Assembly (NCBI GenBank): GCA_030345135.1
Contig: CP128386.1
Location: forward strand, 7,177,001-7,241,000
Reading direction: 5' to 3'
DNA length: 64,000 nt
Source: Chitinophagaceae bacterium DXS
GTDB lineage: Bacteria > Bacteroidota > Bacteroidia > Chitinophagales > Chitinophagaceae
This document shows, piece after piece, positions 18,979 to 24,787 of the stretch. Within the stretch, counting starts at the first letter, position 1, and every line of letters starts with the position of its first letter. Below the pieces are notes generated by a model. The model saw only the letters and a program-made list of their open reading frames with translations, did no database searches and was not told the origin of the DNA. The translations under genes and the position numbers were made by a program.

Positions 18979-19394
18979 AACTTAAAAATTTTAAAGAAAG
19001 AATAGATTCTGTATCTGATCTTAAAAAGCTAGAGATCAGTTTTAACATGGATATTTTAGAAAGGCTGCAAGAATTGCTTGACGCTAAGTTTGAAGGAAAT
19101 CAAAGTCTTTTAGCTAAAAAAATGAATGTATCTGAAGCTGTGGTTTCTAAGTGGTTCAACGGCGTCCAAAACTTTACCACTCAAACTCTCTTGAAATTTC
19201 AATTGGCGTTTGGAGAACCAATAGCAGTCGTTTGTACCGACAAACCTAGTTCTGAATTTAGAACCGTCAAAATGAGTCATGAAGTGCTTAGTAAAACTAT
19301 TATCGTTTCGGTTGAAGGAGGAATGACTGAAGAAATTAAATTCAAAAAAAACAAAGTATCAAACGAACTTCATGGAGAATCATCAGGTGTTTAA
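18975..19394 (+). CDS. XRE-family antitoxin with C-terminal extension
   Basis: 139 residues. The helix-turn-helix lies at about 35-82 (NQSLLAKKMNVSEAVVSKWF followed by an NGVQNFTTQTLLKF helix). The remaining ~50 residues, ending ELHGESSGV, form a tail beyond the usual HTH size. In TAC systems such a tail is the chaperone-addiction segment that makes the antitoxin unstable unless a SecB-like chaperone binds it; that function here is inference from the downstream gene. Overlaps the toxin by 4 nt and the chaperone by 23 nt, so all three proteins are probably translationally coupled. Likely represses its own promoter through the 18472-18489 palindrome. Confidence 0.8.
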   Translation: MKLKNFKERIDSVSDLKKLEISFNMDILERLQELLDAKFEGNQSLLAKKMNVSEAVVSKWFNGVQNFTTQTLLKFQLAFGEPIAVVCTDKPSSEFRTVKMSHEVLSKTIIVSVEGGMTEEIKFKKNKVSNELHGESSGV

Positions 19395-19845
19395 TATTTC
19401 TGATATAATGCTACAAGATATCGTGGTTACGCATGCTGCGATTGACAATGAGAAGGGGTTGAGTTCGTTACCTGAGGGTTATTCTGTATCATACACATTT
19501 GGGTTTGAGGCCTCCATCAGCACTGACAATAAAACTTTAAGGGTTGTGTTCCATTGCTCAGCTGAGGCATTTACAAAAGATAAAAAGGACAGTTTTGGAG
19601 TAAAGGCAACCTTCGCAATAATTTACAACTTCCTTGTATTGCAAAATGTCGAGAGTATGGTAAGAGATTTAGGAGACGACCAAATTGAATTTAATTCCGA
19701 TGTATTGTTAAGTCTTGCAAATATTGCGTATTCGACGTCTAGAGGTATCATATTTACTAGGTGCCAGGGTACTATTTTAAAAAAAGGAATTTTGCCCATT
19801 TTGCCAACAGATCAACTAAGGTCTCTTATTCTTGCAAGTGAATAG
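19372..19845 (+). CDS. SecB-like chaperone of the TAC module
   Basis: 157 residues, cytoplasmic. The pattern of four long antiparallel strands (YSVSYTFGFEASIS; KTLRVVFHCSAEAF; FGVKATFAIIYNF) followed by a helix and the C-terminal segment LANIAYSTSRGIIF ... LPILPTDQLRSLI corresponds to the SecB fold, where the helix after strand 4 carries an 'ARxxIxxxxxxxxxPxxxLxPxxF' motif. Stand-alone SecB relatives that sit behind an XRE antitoxin are the defining part of toxin-antitoxin-chaperone systems such as Rv1955-Rv1957 of Mycobacterium tuberculosis. The start (ATG 19372) lies 23 nt inside the antitoxin gene. A general export SecB is less likely because of the operon and prophage context. Confidence 0.7.
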   Translation: MENHQVFNISDIMLQDIVVTHAAIDNEKGLSSLPEGYSVSYTFGFEASISTDNKTLRVVFHCSAEAFTKDKKDSFGVKATFAIIYNFLVLQNVESMVRDLGDDQIEFNSDVLLSLANIAYSTSRGIIFTRCQGTILKKGILPILPTDQLRSLILASE

Positions 19846-19904
19846 CAATTGGCTCGTGTCAATGGATAAGTTAATATAAAGATTCAAAACTCAGTTTAAT
19901 AAGA

Positions 19905-19930
19905 GCCTCATAGTGATATGAGGCTTTTTT
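19905..19930 (+). terminator. Terminator of the TAC operon
   Basis: Perfect 8-bp stem GCCTCATA/TATGAGGC with loop GTGA and six T residues, 60 nt after the chaperone stop. Confidence 0.9.
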
Positions 19931-19966
19931 AATTTATACTAAAAGATCGGCTTACACCCTTACAAT

Positions 19967-19998
19967 ACGCCAGTTCACATAGACCAAACGCCAGTTCA
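19967..19998. repeat. Two ACGCCAGTTCA direct repeats 21 bp apart
   Basis: ACGCCAGTTCA occurs at 19967-19977 and 19988-19998. The 21-bp spacing equals two helical turns, as for two operators bound on one DNA face. The 409-bp space 19846-20254 otherwise holds two terminators and a TAATTTTG box at 20216-20223, 31 nt before the next start codon; no gene was seen. Confidence 0.35.
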
Positions 19999-20073
19999 TC
20001 AAACATATTTGCTCCGGATGGAAGTTGTTTATACTTTCATTTCGCTGATTTTTTTTCGTCGTGATGATCATAC

Positions 20074-20105
20074 ATGCCCGGCATCACTTGTCGGGCATTT
20101 TTTTG
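20074..20105 (+). terminator. Rho-independent terminator without an obvious upstream gene
   Basis: ATGCCCG/CGGGCAT stem (20074-20080 with 20092-20098) followed by a T-tract. No open frame of convincing size precedes it, so the transcript it ends may be a small RNA starting between 19930 and 20060. Confidence 0.7.
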
Positions 20106-20254
20106 TCGCACTATAGTTCAACGTTTGTCACCAAAAAGGAGAAACTTGGCTAAATTACATTTAACATCCTCTTTTCTTAATGGCTTATTAGTAATAAACC
20201 GGCTGTTATTGCGAGTAATTTTGTTAATCTAAAACTGATAAATGCTTACCTAAA

Positions 20255-20551
20255 ATGTGGCAACTGAAAAAGAAGTTCAAGGATAGAGTTCACAACAAAG
20301 CAAACTGCAAAGTAGAACTTAACCCTGACAAATCATTAGTACAAAATAAGATAAGCTATCCGATTATTTGGAAAGGATGGATTGGGATACAAATGGTTAA
20401 GATAATTCAAATTGGACCAGCTCCAACACATGAAAGCTTTGTCTTCGAGGTCTTTCCAAAAGAATACGCTTGGTTACAAAATAAGATTATTGAATGGATT
20501 CGTGATTATTTGAATACCGCAGGACGCGCCAATATCGATAAAAACGATTGA
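20255..20551 (+). CDS. Small protein, paralogue of the 24361 gene
   Basis: 98 residues, no membrane segment or signal peptide. It is clearly homologous to the product at 24361: both start MW.LKK.FKD, and share YPIIW.GW.GIQMVKIIQIGP and HESFVFEVFP.EY followed by a WIRD helix. The shared core predicts a small alpha/beta domain with conserved Trp/Gly residues. No named family was recognised. The two copies flank the small-cassette region of the prophage. A TAATTTTG box at 20216-20223 is a likely -7 element. The gene is followed by its own terminator at 20667. Confidence 0.75.
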   Translation: MWQLKKKFKDRVHNKANCKVELNPDKSLVQNKISYPIIWKGWIGIQMVKIIQIGPAPTHESFVFEVFPKEYAWLQNKIIEWIRDYLNTAGRANIDKND

Positions 20552-20666
20552 ATGAGATGAGCTTCAGCAAGCGATAGTCCCGCCTTTTGTTGCCGTAAAT
20601 TTTTAACAATTGTCATTTTTATGTGTTAATCTTTAAAAAGAACTTCAGGTGATGTCAATCAAAAGT

Positions 20667-20698
20667 AGGTCCGGCTTTAATTAGTCGGGCCTTTTTTT
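20667..20698 (+). terminator. Terminator
   Basis: AGGTCCGGC pairs with GTCGGGCCT (two G-T pairs) and is followed by seven T residues; it lies 116 nt after the 20255 gene. The same GGTCCGG-type stem is found again at 21431 and in decayed form near 22316. Confidence 0.8.
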
Positions 20699-20746
20699 AT
20701 TCCTGTAACTATTTGAAAATTGATATATGTGTGTATTTTTGCATCT

Positions 20747-20808
20747 AGTTTTTTAAGGGTTTAGGGTTGAAAAAGAGGCGTTTGTTTTCATCCGCCTCTA
20801 TTTTTTTT
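20747..20808 (+). ncRNA. Putative small RNA A with shared 24-nt 5' segment
   Basis: A promoter TTTG-N18-TATTTTTG (20712-20741) fits the Bacteroidota consensus well. Five nt later begins a 24-nt segment (AGTTTTTTAAGGG... to ...TTAGGGTTGA, 20747-20770) that occurs again at 21848 and, slightly changed, at 22587. It is followed immediately by a 7-bp stem AGAGGCG/CGCCTCT (20774-20799) and eight T residues. There is no room for a protein, so a ~62-nt RNA is the simplest reading. Function unknown. Confidence 0.6.
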
Positions 20809-20815
20809 GTCAAGC

Positions 20816-20980
20816 TTAGTTTTTACTGCAGATTAGATTTATTGCCAGAACGATGCCGCCAGCCATAGCAATGACAAACATTATTGATTGCGCTCCGGTA
20901 AGTTCGATATATCCCGCAGCGGTTAATATCGAAAAGGCACAAACTAATATAAAAGCTATATAGCCAATGGTTTTTCTCAT
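20816..20980 (-). CDS. Small two-helix membrane protein
   Basis: 54 residues from the ATG at 20980 (a longer frame to 21019 has no support). Two hydrophobic helices, about residues 4-21 and 29-49, joined by a short polar turn, with a positively charged N-terminus (MRKTIG). It resembles the product at 22319-22504 (MKKEIG start, same two-helix layout), so the two are probably paralogues. The gene is convergent with putative RNA A and the stop lies 7 nt from its T-tract. Toxin-like, holin-like or antiterminator roles are all open. Confidence 0.5.
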   Translation of the reverse strand: MRKTIGYIAFILVCAFSILTAAGYIELTGAQSIMFVIAMAGGIVLAINLICSKN

Positions 20981-21159
20981 TTTTGGAGAGGGCGTTAGTG
21001 TGGCAATAATACGCAACACGGGTAATTGAAGATAGTAAATTTATACTCAGTTTTTTAAAGCTTTGAGGATAAAATACACAGAGATGGGCAACTTTATCTC
21101 ATTATCGATTCTTTAAATGACTGGAACGTGCAGGCATTTTTTTTGATGGTATAACTATC

Positions 21160-21408
21160 ATGAAACCTTCTGTGCATAAAATTCAAATAAAGGCATTTAA
21201 TAAGACCTACAATGGTGAGATCTGGGCTGATCCCTTAGTTAAGCCTGCTTTATGGCCATATAGATGGTGTGTTGTAATGGACGATTGCTCAACTTTTCTG
21301 ATTGAAAAAAAGGGAGATGAATGGATTGCCCTGACAGATATGAACTCTGGGTTATTGGCTAAAATCGGAAAATGCGTAGATGGGCTGTTGGGGTTTTATA
21401 TCAAATAA
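21160..21408 (+). CDS. Small protein, paralogue of the 22031 gene
   Basis: 82 residues, soluble. Nearly the same protein as at 22031: both share MKP.VHKI, NKTYNG..WADPLV, PALWPYRWCV.MDDCS.FLI and LLAKIGKC.DGLL. The conserved Trp, Cys and Asp residues (WPYRWCV, MDDCS) indicate constraint on the protein, so both copies are real genes. No family recognised. The upstream region also resembles that of the second copy (GGCATTTTTTTTGATGG against GGCATTTGTTTTGATGC), showing that a unit larger than the gene was duplicated. Ends in a bidirectional terminator shared with the converging 21475 gene. Confidence 0.75.
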   Translation: MKPSVHKIQIKAFNKTYNGEIWADPLVKPALWPYRWCVVMDDCSTFLIEKKGDEWIALTDMNSGLLAKIGKCVDGLLGFYIK

Positions 21409-21426
21409 CTTAAGATGTATTAATAG

Positions 21427-21457
21427 AAAAGGTCCGGTTTAACTAGCCGGACCTTTT
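21427..21457. terminator. Bidirectional terminator between converging genes
   Basis: AAAAGGTCCGG/CCGGACCTTTT, a perfect 11-bp stem around TTTAACTAG. A- and T-tracts on both sides let it serve the 21160 (+) and 21475 (-) genes. Confidence 0.88.
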
Positions 21458-21474
21458 TATGACTGATTGTTTAT

Positions 21475-21768
21475 TTAGTGATTCTGAATGTTTTCATTGT
21501 TTTTCAATATGCTTCCAATTTTTTCCGCGATTTCATCACTAAGCCTATCGTTATAAGAGTTCAGTTCTTGATTTTCACTATACATAAGCGTGTACTTGCC
21601 GTCTTTAATATTTAGCTGAAGCTTTTGGTCATTATATTTTAAAACTTCAATTGACGGCCCGGTAATTTTAATCTCTCTAATGCTGGTCACTGACATATCA
21701 AATTCAAAAACCAGTTTTACTGTGACGTCTCCTGATGCAGTACTAATTGAAAATCGTTCAGTTTTCAT
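21475..21768 (-). CDS. Small protein of unknown function
   Basis: 97 residues from an ATG at 21768. Beta-rich N-terminal part (FSISTASGDVTVKLVFEF), then a charged helix near the C-terminus (NDRLSDEIAEKIGSIL). No signal peptide or membrane segment. No family was recognised. It is the only member of the cassette array without a paralogue in the duplicated units, and lies between the shared terminator and putative RNA B. Confidence 0.6.
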   Translation of the reverse strand: MKTERFSISTASGDVTVKLVFEFDMSVTSIREIKITGPSIEVLKYNDQKLQLNIKDGKYTLMYSENQELNSYNDRLSDEIAEKIGSILKNNENIQNH

Positions 21769-21847
21769 AACGCGAGAGTTTAAGAAATGAAATTAACAAT
21801 ATAATGACCAATCACTACCGGAATTAAAATTTGCCTATTATTGCGCC

Positions 21848-21907
21848 AGTTTTTTAAGGGTTTAGGGTTGAAAAGGGGCGTTGGTTTTCCTCCGCCTCTA
21901 TTTTTTT
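21848..21907 (+). ncRNA. Putative small RNA B with shared 24-nt 5' segment
   Basis: Positions 21848-21871 are identical to the first 24 nt of RNA A. A stem GGGGCG/CGCCTC (one G-T pair, 21875-21898) and seven T residues follow. The upstream -7-like box TATTATTG (21836-21843) has one mismatch to TAnnTTTG and sits 4 nt before the segment. No clear -33 element was found, so this copy may be weaker. It lies 123 nt before the 22031 gene. Confidence 0.55.
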
Positions 21908-22030
21908 GTTATCGAATAATTATTAAATTGATTGTTGGTGAAAAACTGAACACTTCAGGGAACTTTTTTCTCTCAACTACTGCTGGCAATTGTAAAAGCA
22001 TATAGGCATTTGTTTTGATGCCTATGTAAA

Positions 22031-22276
22031 ATGAAACCTGTTGTACATAAAATAAAAGTAAAAACATCTAATAAAACGTATAATGGTCAAGCTTGGGCCG
22101 ACCCTTTGGTGAGTCCAGCTTTGTGGCCTTATCGATGGTGTGTCTTAATGGATGATTGCTCAATTTTCCTGATTCAAAAGAACGGAGATGAATGGATAGC
22201 CTTCGCAGAATTGGATTCTGAACTATTGGCTAAAATTGGCAAATGTATAGATGGTCTTCTGGATTCGTATATCTGA
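22031..22276 (+). CDS. Small protein, paralogue of the 21160 gene
   Basis: 81 residues; see the 21160 entry for the shared motifs. Differences are mostly conservative (for example VVMDDCSTF against VLMDDCSIF), which indicates selection on protein sequence after duplication. A short GGCAT/ATGCC hairpin precedes the start codon (about 22003-22023). The downstream terminator corresponding to the one at 21431 is decayed here (remnant GGTCGGATCCTTTTT near 22325-22337). Confidence 0.72.
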   Translation: MKPVVHKIKVKTSNKTYNGQAWADPLVSPALWPYRWCVLMDDCSIFLIQKNGDEWIAFAELDSELLAKIGKCIDGLLDSYI

Positions 22277-22318
22277 CGCTTAAGGATGTAATGACCTTAT
22301 ATTATGTCTGCATTGGGC

Positions 22319-22504
22319 TTAATTGGTCGGATCCTTTTTGTCTCCTCTTTCACTCAATAAGTAAAATCCTCCTATTAGTAAGACGCACATTGTACAAGAT
22401 AGAACGGCAACTTCCATTCCTGTTAAAGATCCCAATAGAACGGCAGTAGTTATCAATGTTATGCAAGCTAAACCGATTAGGGTAAAGCCAATCTCTTTTT
22501 TCAT
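22319..22504 (-). CDS. Small two-helix membrane protein
   Basis: 61 residues from the ATG at 22504; a TTG five codons upstream (22519) is a less likely start. Hydrophobic helices at about 5-24 and 30-49, then a charged tail (LSERGDKKDPTN). Similar in start, length and layout to the 20816-20980 product. Its 3' end overlaps the decayed terminator of the converging 22031 gene. Function unknown. Confidence 0.5.
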   Translation of the reverse strand: MKKEIGFTLIGLACITLITTAVLLGSLTGMEVAVLSCTMCVLLIGGFYLLSERGDKKDPTN

Positions 22505-22586
22505 AGGTATTTTTTGCAATTATTATGCGGCTACGGAAAATCAATTTAGTGGATTTGAATGCGATGCATAAACATCTATTTGCCCT

Positions 22587-22639
22587 AGCTCTTTTAAGGA
22601 TTTAGGATTGATTTCCTCAACAGTGTTGTTGAGGCTTTT
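22587..22639 (+). ncRNA. Putative small RNA C, divergent third copy
   Basis: The segment AGCTCTTTTAAGGA followed by TTTAGGATTGA is the third version of the 24-nt element, with G-to-A changes at two equivalent places. It is preceded by TTTG-N17-TCTATTTG (22554-22582; one mismatch) and followed by an unrelated stem CCTCAAC/GTTGAGG (22615-22634) with CTTTT. Thus promoter, 5' segment and terminator architecture are kept although the hairpin sequence is new. Located 148 nt before the 22787 gene. Confidence 0.5.
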
Positions 22640-22786
22640 ATTGACAAGACTGACCTCGACAATTTAGCCTAGTCAAGTATTTCTTTTTGTAGACAAATGT
22701 TGAATTATTGAATTAGACATTAGGGGATTTTTTTTAAAACAAATGCTAAAAAAATTAGTATTATTTTTGTCGATATAGAAAAATTT

Positions 22787-23059
22787 ATGAGCAAGTACAG
22801 GTTCCGGAAGATGTATTTTGTATGTAATCACAAGCGTGTAATTGAGGATAATGTCACATTTTGTCAAGCATTTCGTCTAAAGAAGGATGCAGATATTATA
22901 AGGGATCAATGGGATAGGCCAAACATGGAATGGAATAAAAGTAGCTTACCTGACAACCTAACTGTTGAGGGATTTTATTTGATTCACGAAAGCTTATTTG
23001 ACAGGCTTCTGAAAGAACACGGAATTGACGTCGGTGATAGTAATATGAGAATTTGCTAA
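22787..23059 (+). CDS. Small basic/acidic protein of unknown function
   Basis: 90 residues, soluble. A -7 box TATTTTTG lies at 22762-22769, 17 nt before the ATG, which supports expression from its own promoter. The sequence starts with a basic strand-rich part (KYRFRKMYFVCNHKRV) and continues as an amphipathic alpha/beta protein (VTFCQAFRLKKDADIIRDQW). No family recognised. It is one of the single-gene cassettes of the prophage accessory region. Confidence 0.6.
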   Translation: MSKYRFRKMYFVCNHKRVIEDNVTFCQAFRLKKDADIIRDQWDRPNMEWNKSSLPDNLTVEGFYLIHESLFDRLLKEHGIDVGDSNMRIC

Positions 23060-23177
23060 AAGGTAAATAAGCAAAAAGCTACTAACTAATGGGCATTTTG
23101 CTCAAATCAGATACCTAATCACAACAAAGCTCAGCTTTGCTTGTTATAATTTAAGTGTTTTTGTACAATGTCAATCT

Positions 23178-23203
23178 GCCCCGCTTAATTGAGCGGGGCT
23201 TTT
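23178..23203 (+). terminator. Terminator after the 22787 cassette
   Basis: GCCCCGC/GCGGGGC stem around TTAATTGA with TTTT. The surrounding 437-bp space 23060-23496 also holds a CAAAGC/GCTTTG hairpin (about 23124-23135) and a second terminator at 23287, but no convincing gene. Confidence 0.8.
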
Positions 23204-23286
23204 AAAACCTTTTTAATACCCTTCTACTACAATATATACAGATGTTTTGGTTGAATTTTATAGCGGTTTTTTAACTTCAATTTTGC

Positions 23287-23313
23287 GGCCCGTTGAAAAA
23301 TACGGGCCTTTTT
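23287..23313 (+). terminator. Second terminator in the 23.1-23.5 kb space
   Basis: GGCCCG/CGGGCC stem with a 10-nt loop and five T residues. It is preceded by GGTTTTTTAACTTCAATTT, which only faintly recalls the 5' segment of putative RNAs A-C. What it terminates is not evident; a small RNA between 23204 and 23313 is possible. Confidence 0.7.
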
Positions 23314-23496
23314 ATGAGATTCTGAATTTAAGAATCGCGATCACCCATTTTGCCAATTTTGTCCTTATTGCGGTAGAAATATGTTCTAAGGTTTAATAAA
23401 GCTTGATCGATAATTTTCAAAATTGCGCCGAAAAAGGACGGACTCTCAAATTCAAACGTTAAATTGTGGAGAGCTTTTGTCTCGAACCCACTTAAA

Positions 23497-23649
23497 ATGA
23501 TCAAAGAATATAAAATATTAGAGTCTCAGGATATCGCAGAGTTGCAGCTACAGATTAATACTTTAATTTACCAACATGTCGGTTGGGAGCCGTTTGGCTC
23601 ATTGATTAACGTTGGAAGAATTTTTTATCAGGCTGTGATTAGGCGGTAA
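23497..23649 (+). CDS. DUF1737-like small protein
   Basis: 50 residues. The ATG at 23497 is preferred because the protein then begins with the family core (IKEYKILESQDIAELQLQIN followed by TLIYQHVGWEPFGSL and IFYQAVIR). This matches the DUF1737 pattern 'EYKVLxxxxxxxLexxVNxLIxxGWxPxGgxxxxxxxxyQAm'. Members are small cytoplasmic proteins found widely in bacteria and phages, function unknown. An upstream TTG-type extension (to 23464) adds 11 unrelated residues and is unlikely. Confidence 0.75.
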   Translation: MIKEYKILESQDIAELQLQINTLIYQHVGWEPFGSLINVGRIFYQAVIRR

Positions 23650-23797
23650 AAATCAGAGTGCTTAGTTGCACTAGATCAATCAACATTAAGTTCAATTGAT
23701 GATTTTGTATATTCGGTGTTTTCTGTTTCGACGTTTTGTTCATTGAGATAAATCCCCCTGTTACTCGTTTTTTTTTGCTAACTTATAATCAAAACAA

Positions 23798-24289
23798 ATG
23801 ACCATGGAAAAATCAGAATTTTCCAGTCAGCTCCTACAAAATGAAACAGCTCTAAAAAAATTAGCATTTCGGCTTACGAGCAACTCACAAGATGCAGCTG
23901 ATCTACACCAGGAGACACTTTTTAAGGCGCTTGAGTACCGCAATTATTATAAGAATGGAACAAACATAGCCCCGTGGCTTTATGTAATTATGAGAAATAT
24001 TTTTATAAATATGTTCCGTCGTAAAAAGCGATCGTTGAAATTATTTCAAACGGTCTCAGATAAAATGGAGAACAGAATTGATCTTAGTTATGGAATAGAA
24101 AATAATGTTGGGGCTATCTTGTTACAAATAGAAAAATTACCAAGTATCTTAAAAACGCCTTTAGTTTTATGTGTAGAAGGTTACAAATATACAGAGATCG
24201 CAGAGCTGCTAGATAAGCCACTAGGCACAATAAAGAGTCGTATTTTTTTTGCTAGAAAGGTACTCAAAAACACAATAGGAAGGGACTAG
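23798..24289 (+). CDS. ECF-type RNA polymerase sigma factor
   Basis: 163 residues (161 if the ATG at 23804 is used). Region 2 lies at about 8-75 (AFRLTSNSQDAADLHQETLF with the DA-DL-QET helix, then APWLYVIMRNIFINMFRRKK) and region 4 at about 105-158 (LKTPLVLCVEGYKYTEIAEL, then LDKPLGTIKSRIFFARK). Both regions are complete, so the protein should bind core polymerase and a -35/-10 pair. There is no anti-sigma gene beside it, unlike most chromosomal ECF loci in Bacteroidota. Position among prophage cassettes suggests it activates prophage or host genes after lysogeny; targets are unknown. Confidence 0.88.
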   Translation: MTMEKSEFSSQLLQNETALKKLAFRLTSNSQDAADLHQETLFKALEYRNYYKNGTNIAPWLYVIMRNIFINMFRRKKRSLKLFQTVSDKMENRIDLSYGIENNVGAILLQIEKLPSILKTPLVLCVEGYKYTEIAELLDKPLGTIKSRIFFARKVLKNTIGRD

Positions 24290-24360
24290 TATTGCTTTGT
24301 TTTGGGGCCATACAGACTAAGATTGATTTTTTAATGCAGAGTAAACAAAGATCAACTATA

Positions 24361-24642
24361 ATGTGGCACTTGAAAAAAAGCTTCAAAGATCCTTTTAAGA
24401 CGAGGGTAAGTACGTTAGTTCTTAATCCTGATAAATTAGCTACTTCAAATACAAATGACTACCCTATTATATGGGTAGGATGGGTAGGCATTCAAATGGT
24501 TAAAATAATTCAAATAGGTCCCAGTGCAATCCACGAAAGCTTCGTGTTTGAGGTGTTTCCTGAAGAATATGTATTTCTAAAAAACACAATTGTAAGATGG
24601 ATTCGTGACAGCCTGAACGGGCCAGAGTTGGAAAATAGCTGA
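24361..24642 (+). CDS. Small protein, paralogue of the 20255 gene
   Basis: 93 residues. The ATG at 24361 is chosen over an upstream start at 24292 because it aligns exactly with the start of the 20255 product (MW.LKK.FKD). The shared blocks YPIIW.GW.GIQMVKIIQIGP and HESFVFEVFP.EY are almost unchanged, whereas both ends differ. The gene follows the ECF sigma factor by 71 nt, perhaps in one transcript, and is closed by a terminator at 24736. Function unknown. Confidence 0.75.
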   Translation: MWHLKKSFKDPFKTRVSTLVLNPDKLATSNTNDYPIIWVGWVGIQMVKIIQIGPSAIHESFVFEVFPEEYVFLKNTIVRWIRDSLNGPELENS

Positions 24643-24735
24643 CCTAACAACTGGACAAGTAAAGCGCGATTCAATTGTAATATATTCTGGTATCAAATAA
24701 TTTATGGGAGAAGGAAAAATCGCATTGTAAATACG

Positions 24736-24772
24736 AAATCGGGAGAGTACCTTTAATCTCCCGATTTTTTTT
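24736..24772 (+). terminator. Terminator
   Basis: AAATCGGGAGA/TCTCCCGATTT, perfect 11-bp stem with a 10-nt loop and a long T-tract; separates the 24361 gene from the acyltransferase. Confidence 0.92.
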
Positions 24773-24787
24773 AATCAACTTTTACCC

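Noticed and set aside
22243-22449. 68-residue plus-strand frame after the 22031 gene
   Set aside because: It overlaps the decayed terminator and the opposite-strand membrane-protein gene, and starts inside the 22031 coding region.
23210-23313. Fourth copy of the small-RNA 5' segment
   Set aside because: GGTTTTTTAACTTC shares only the T-run and a few bases, and no -7 box stands at the right distance.
24292-24360. Longer start for the 24361 gene
   Set aside because: The paralogue at 20255 begins at the residue matching 24361, so the upstream 23 codons are not part of the gene.
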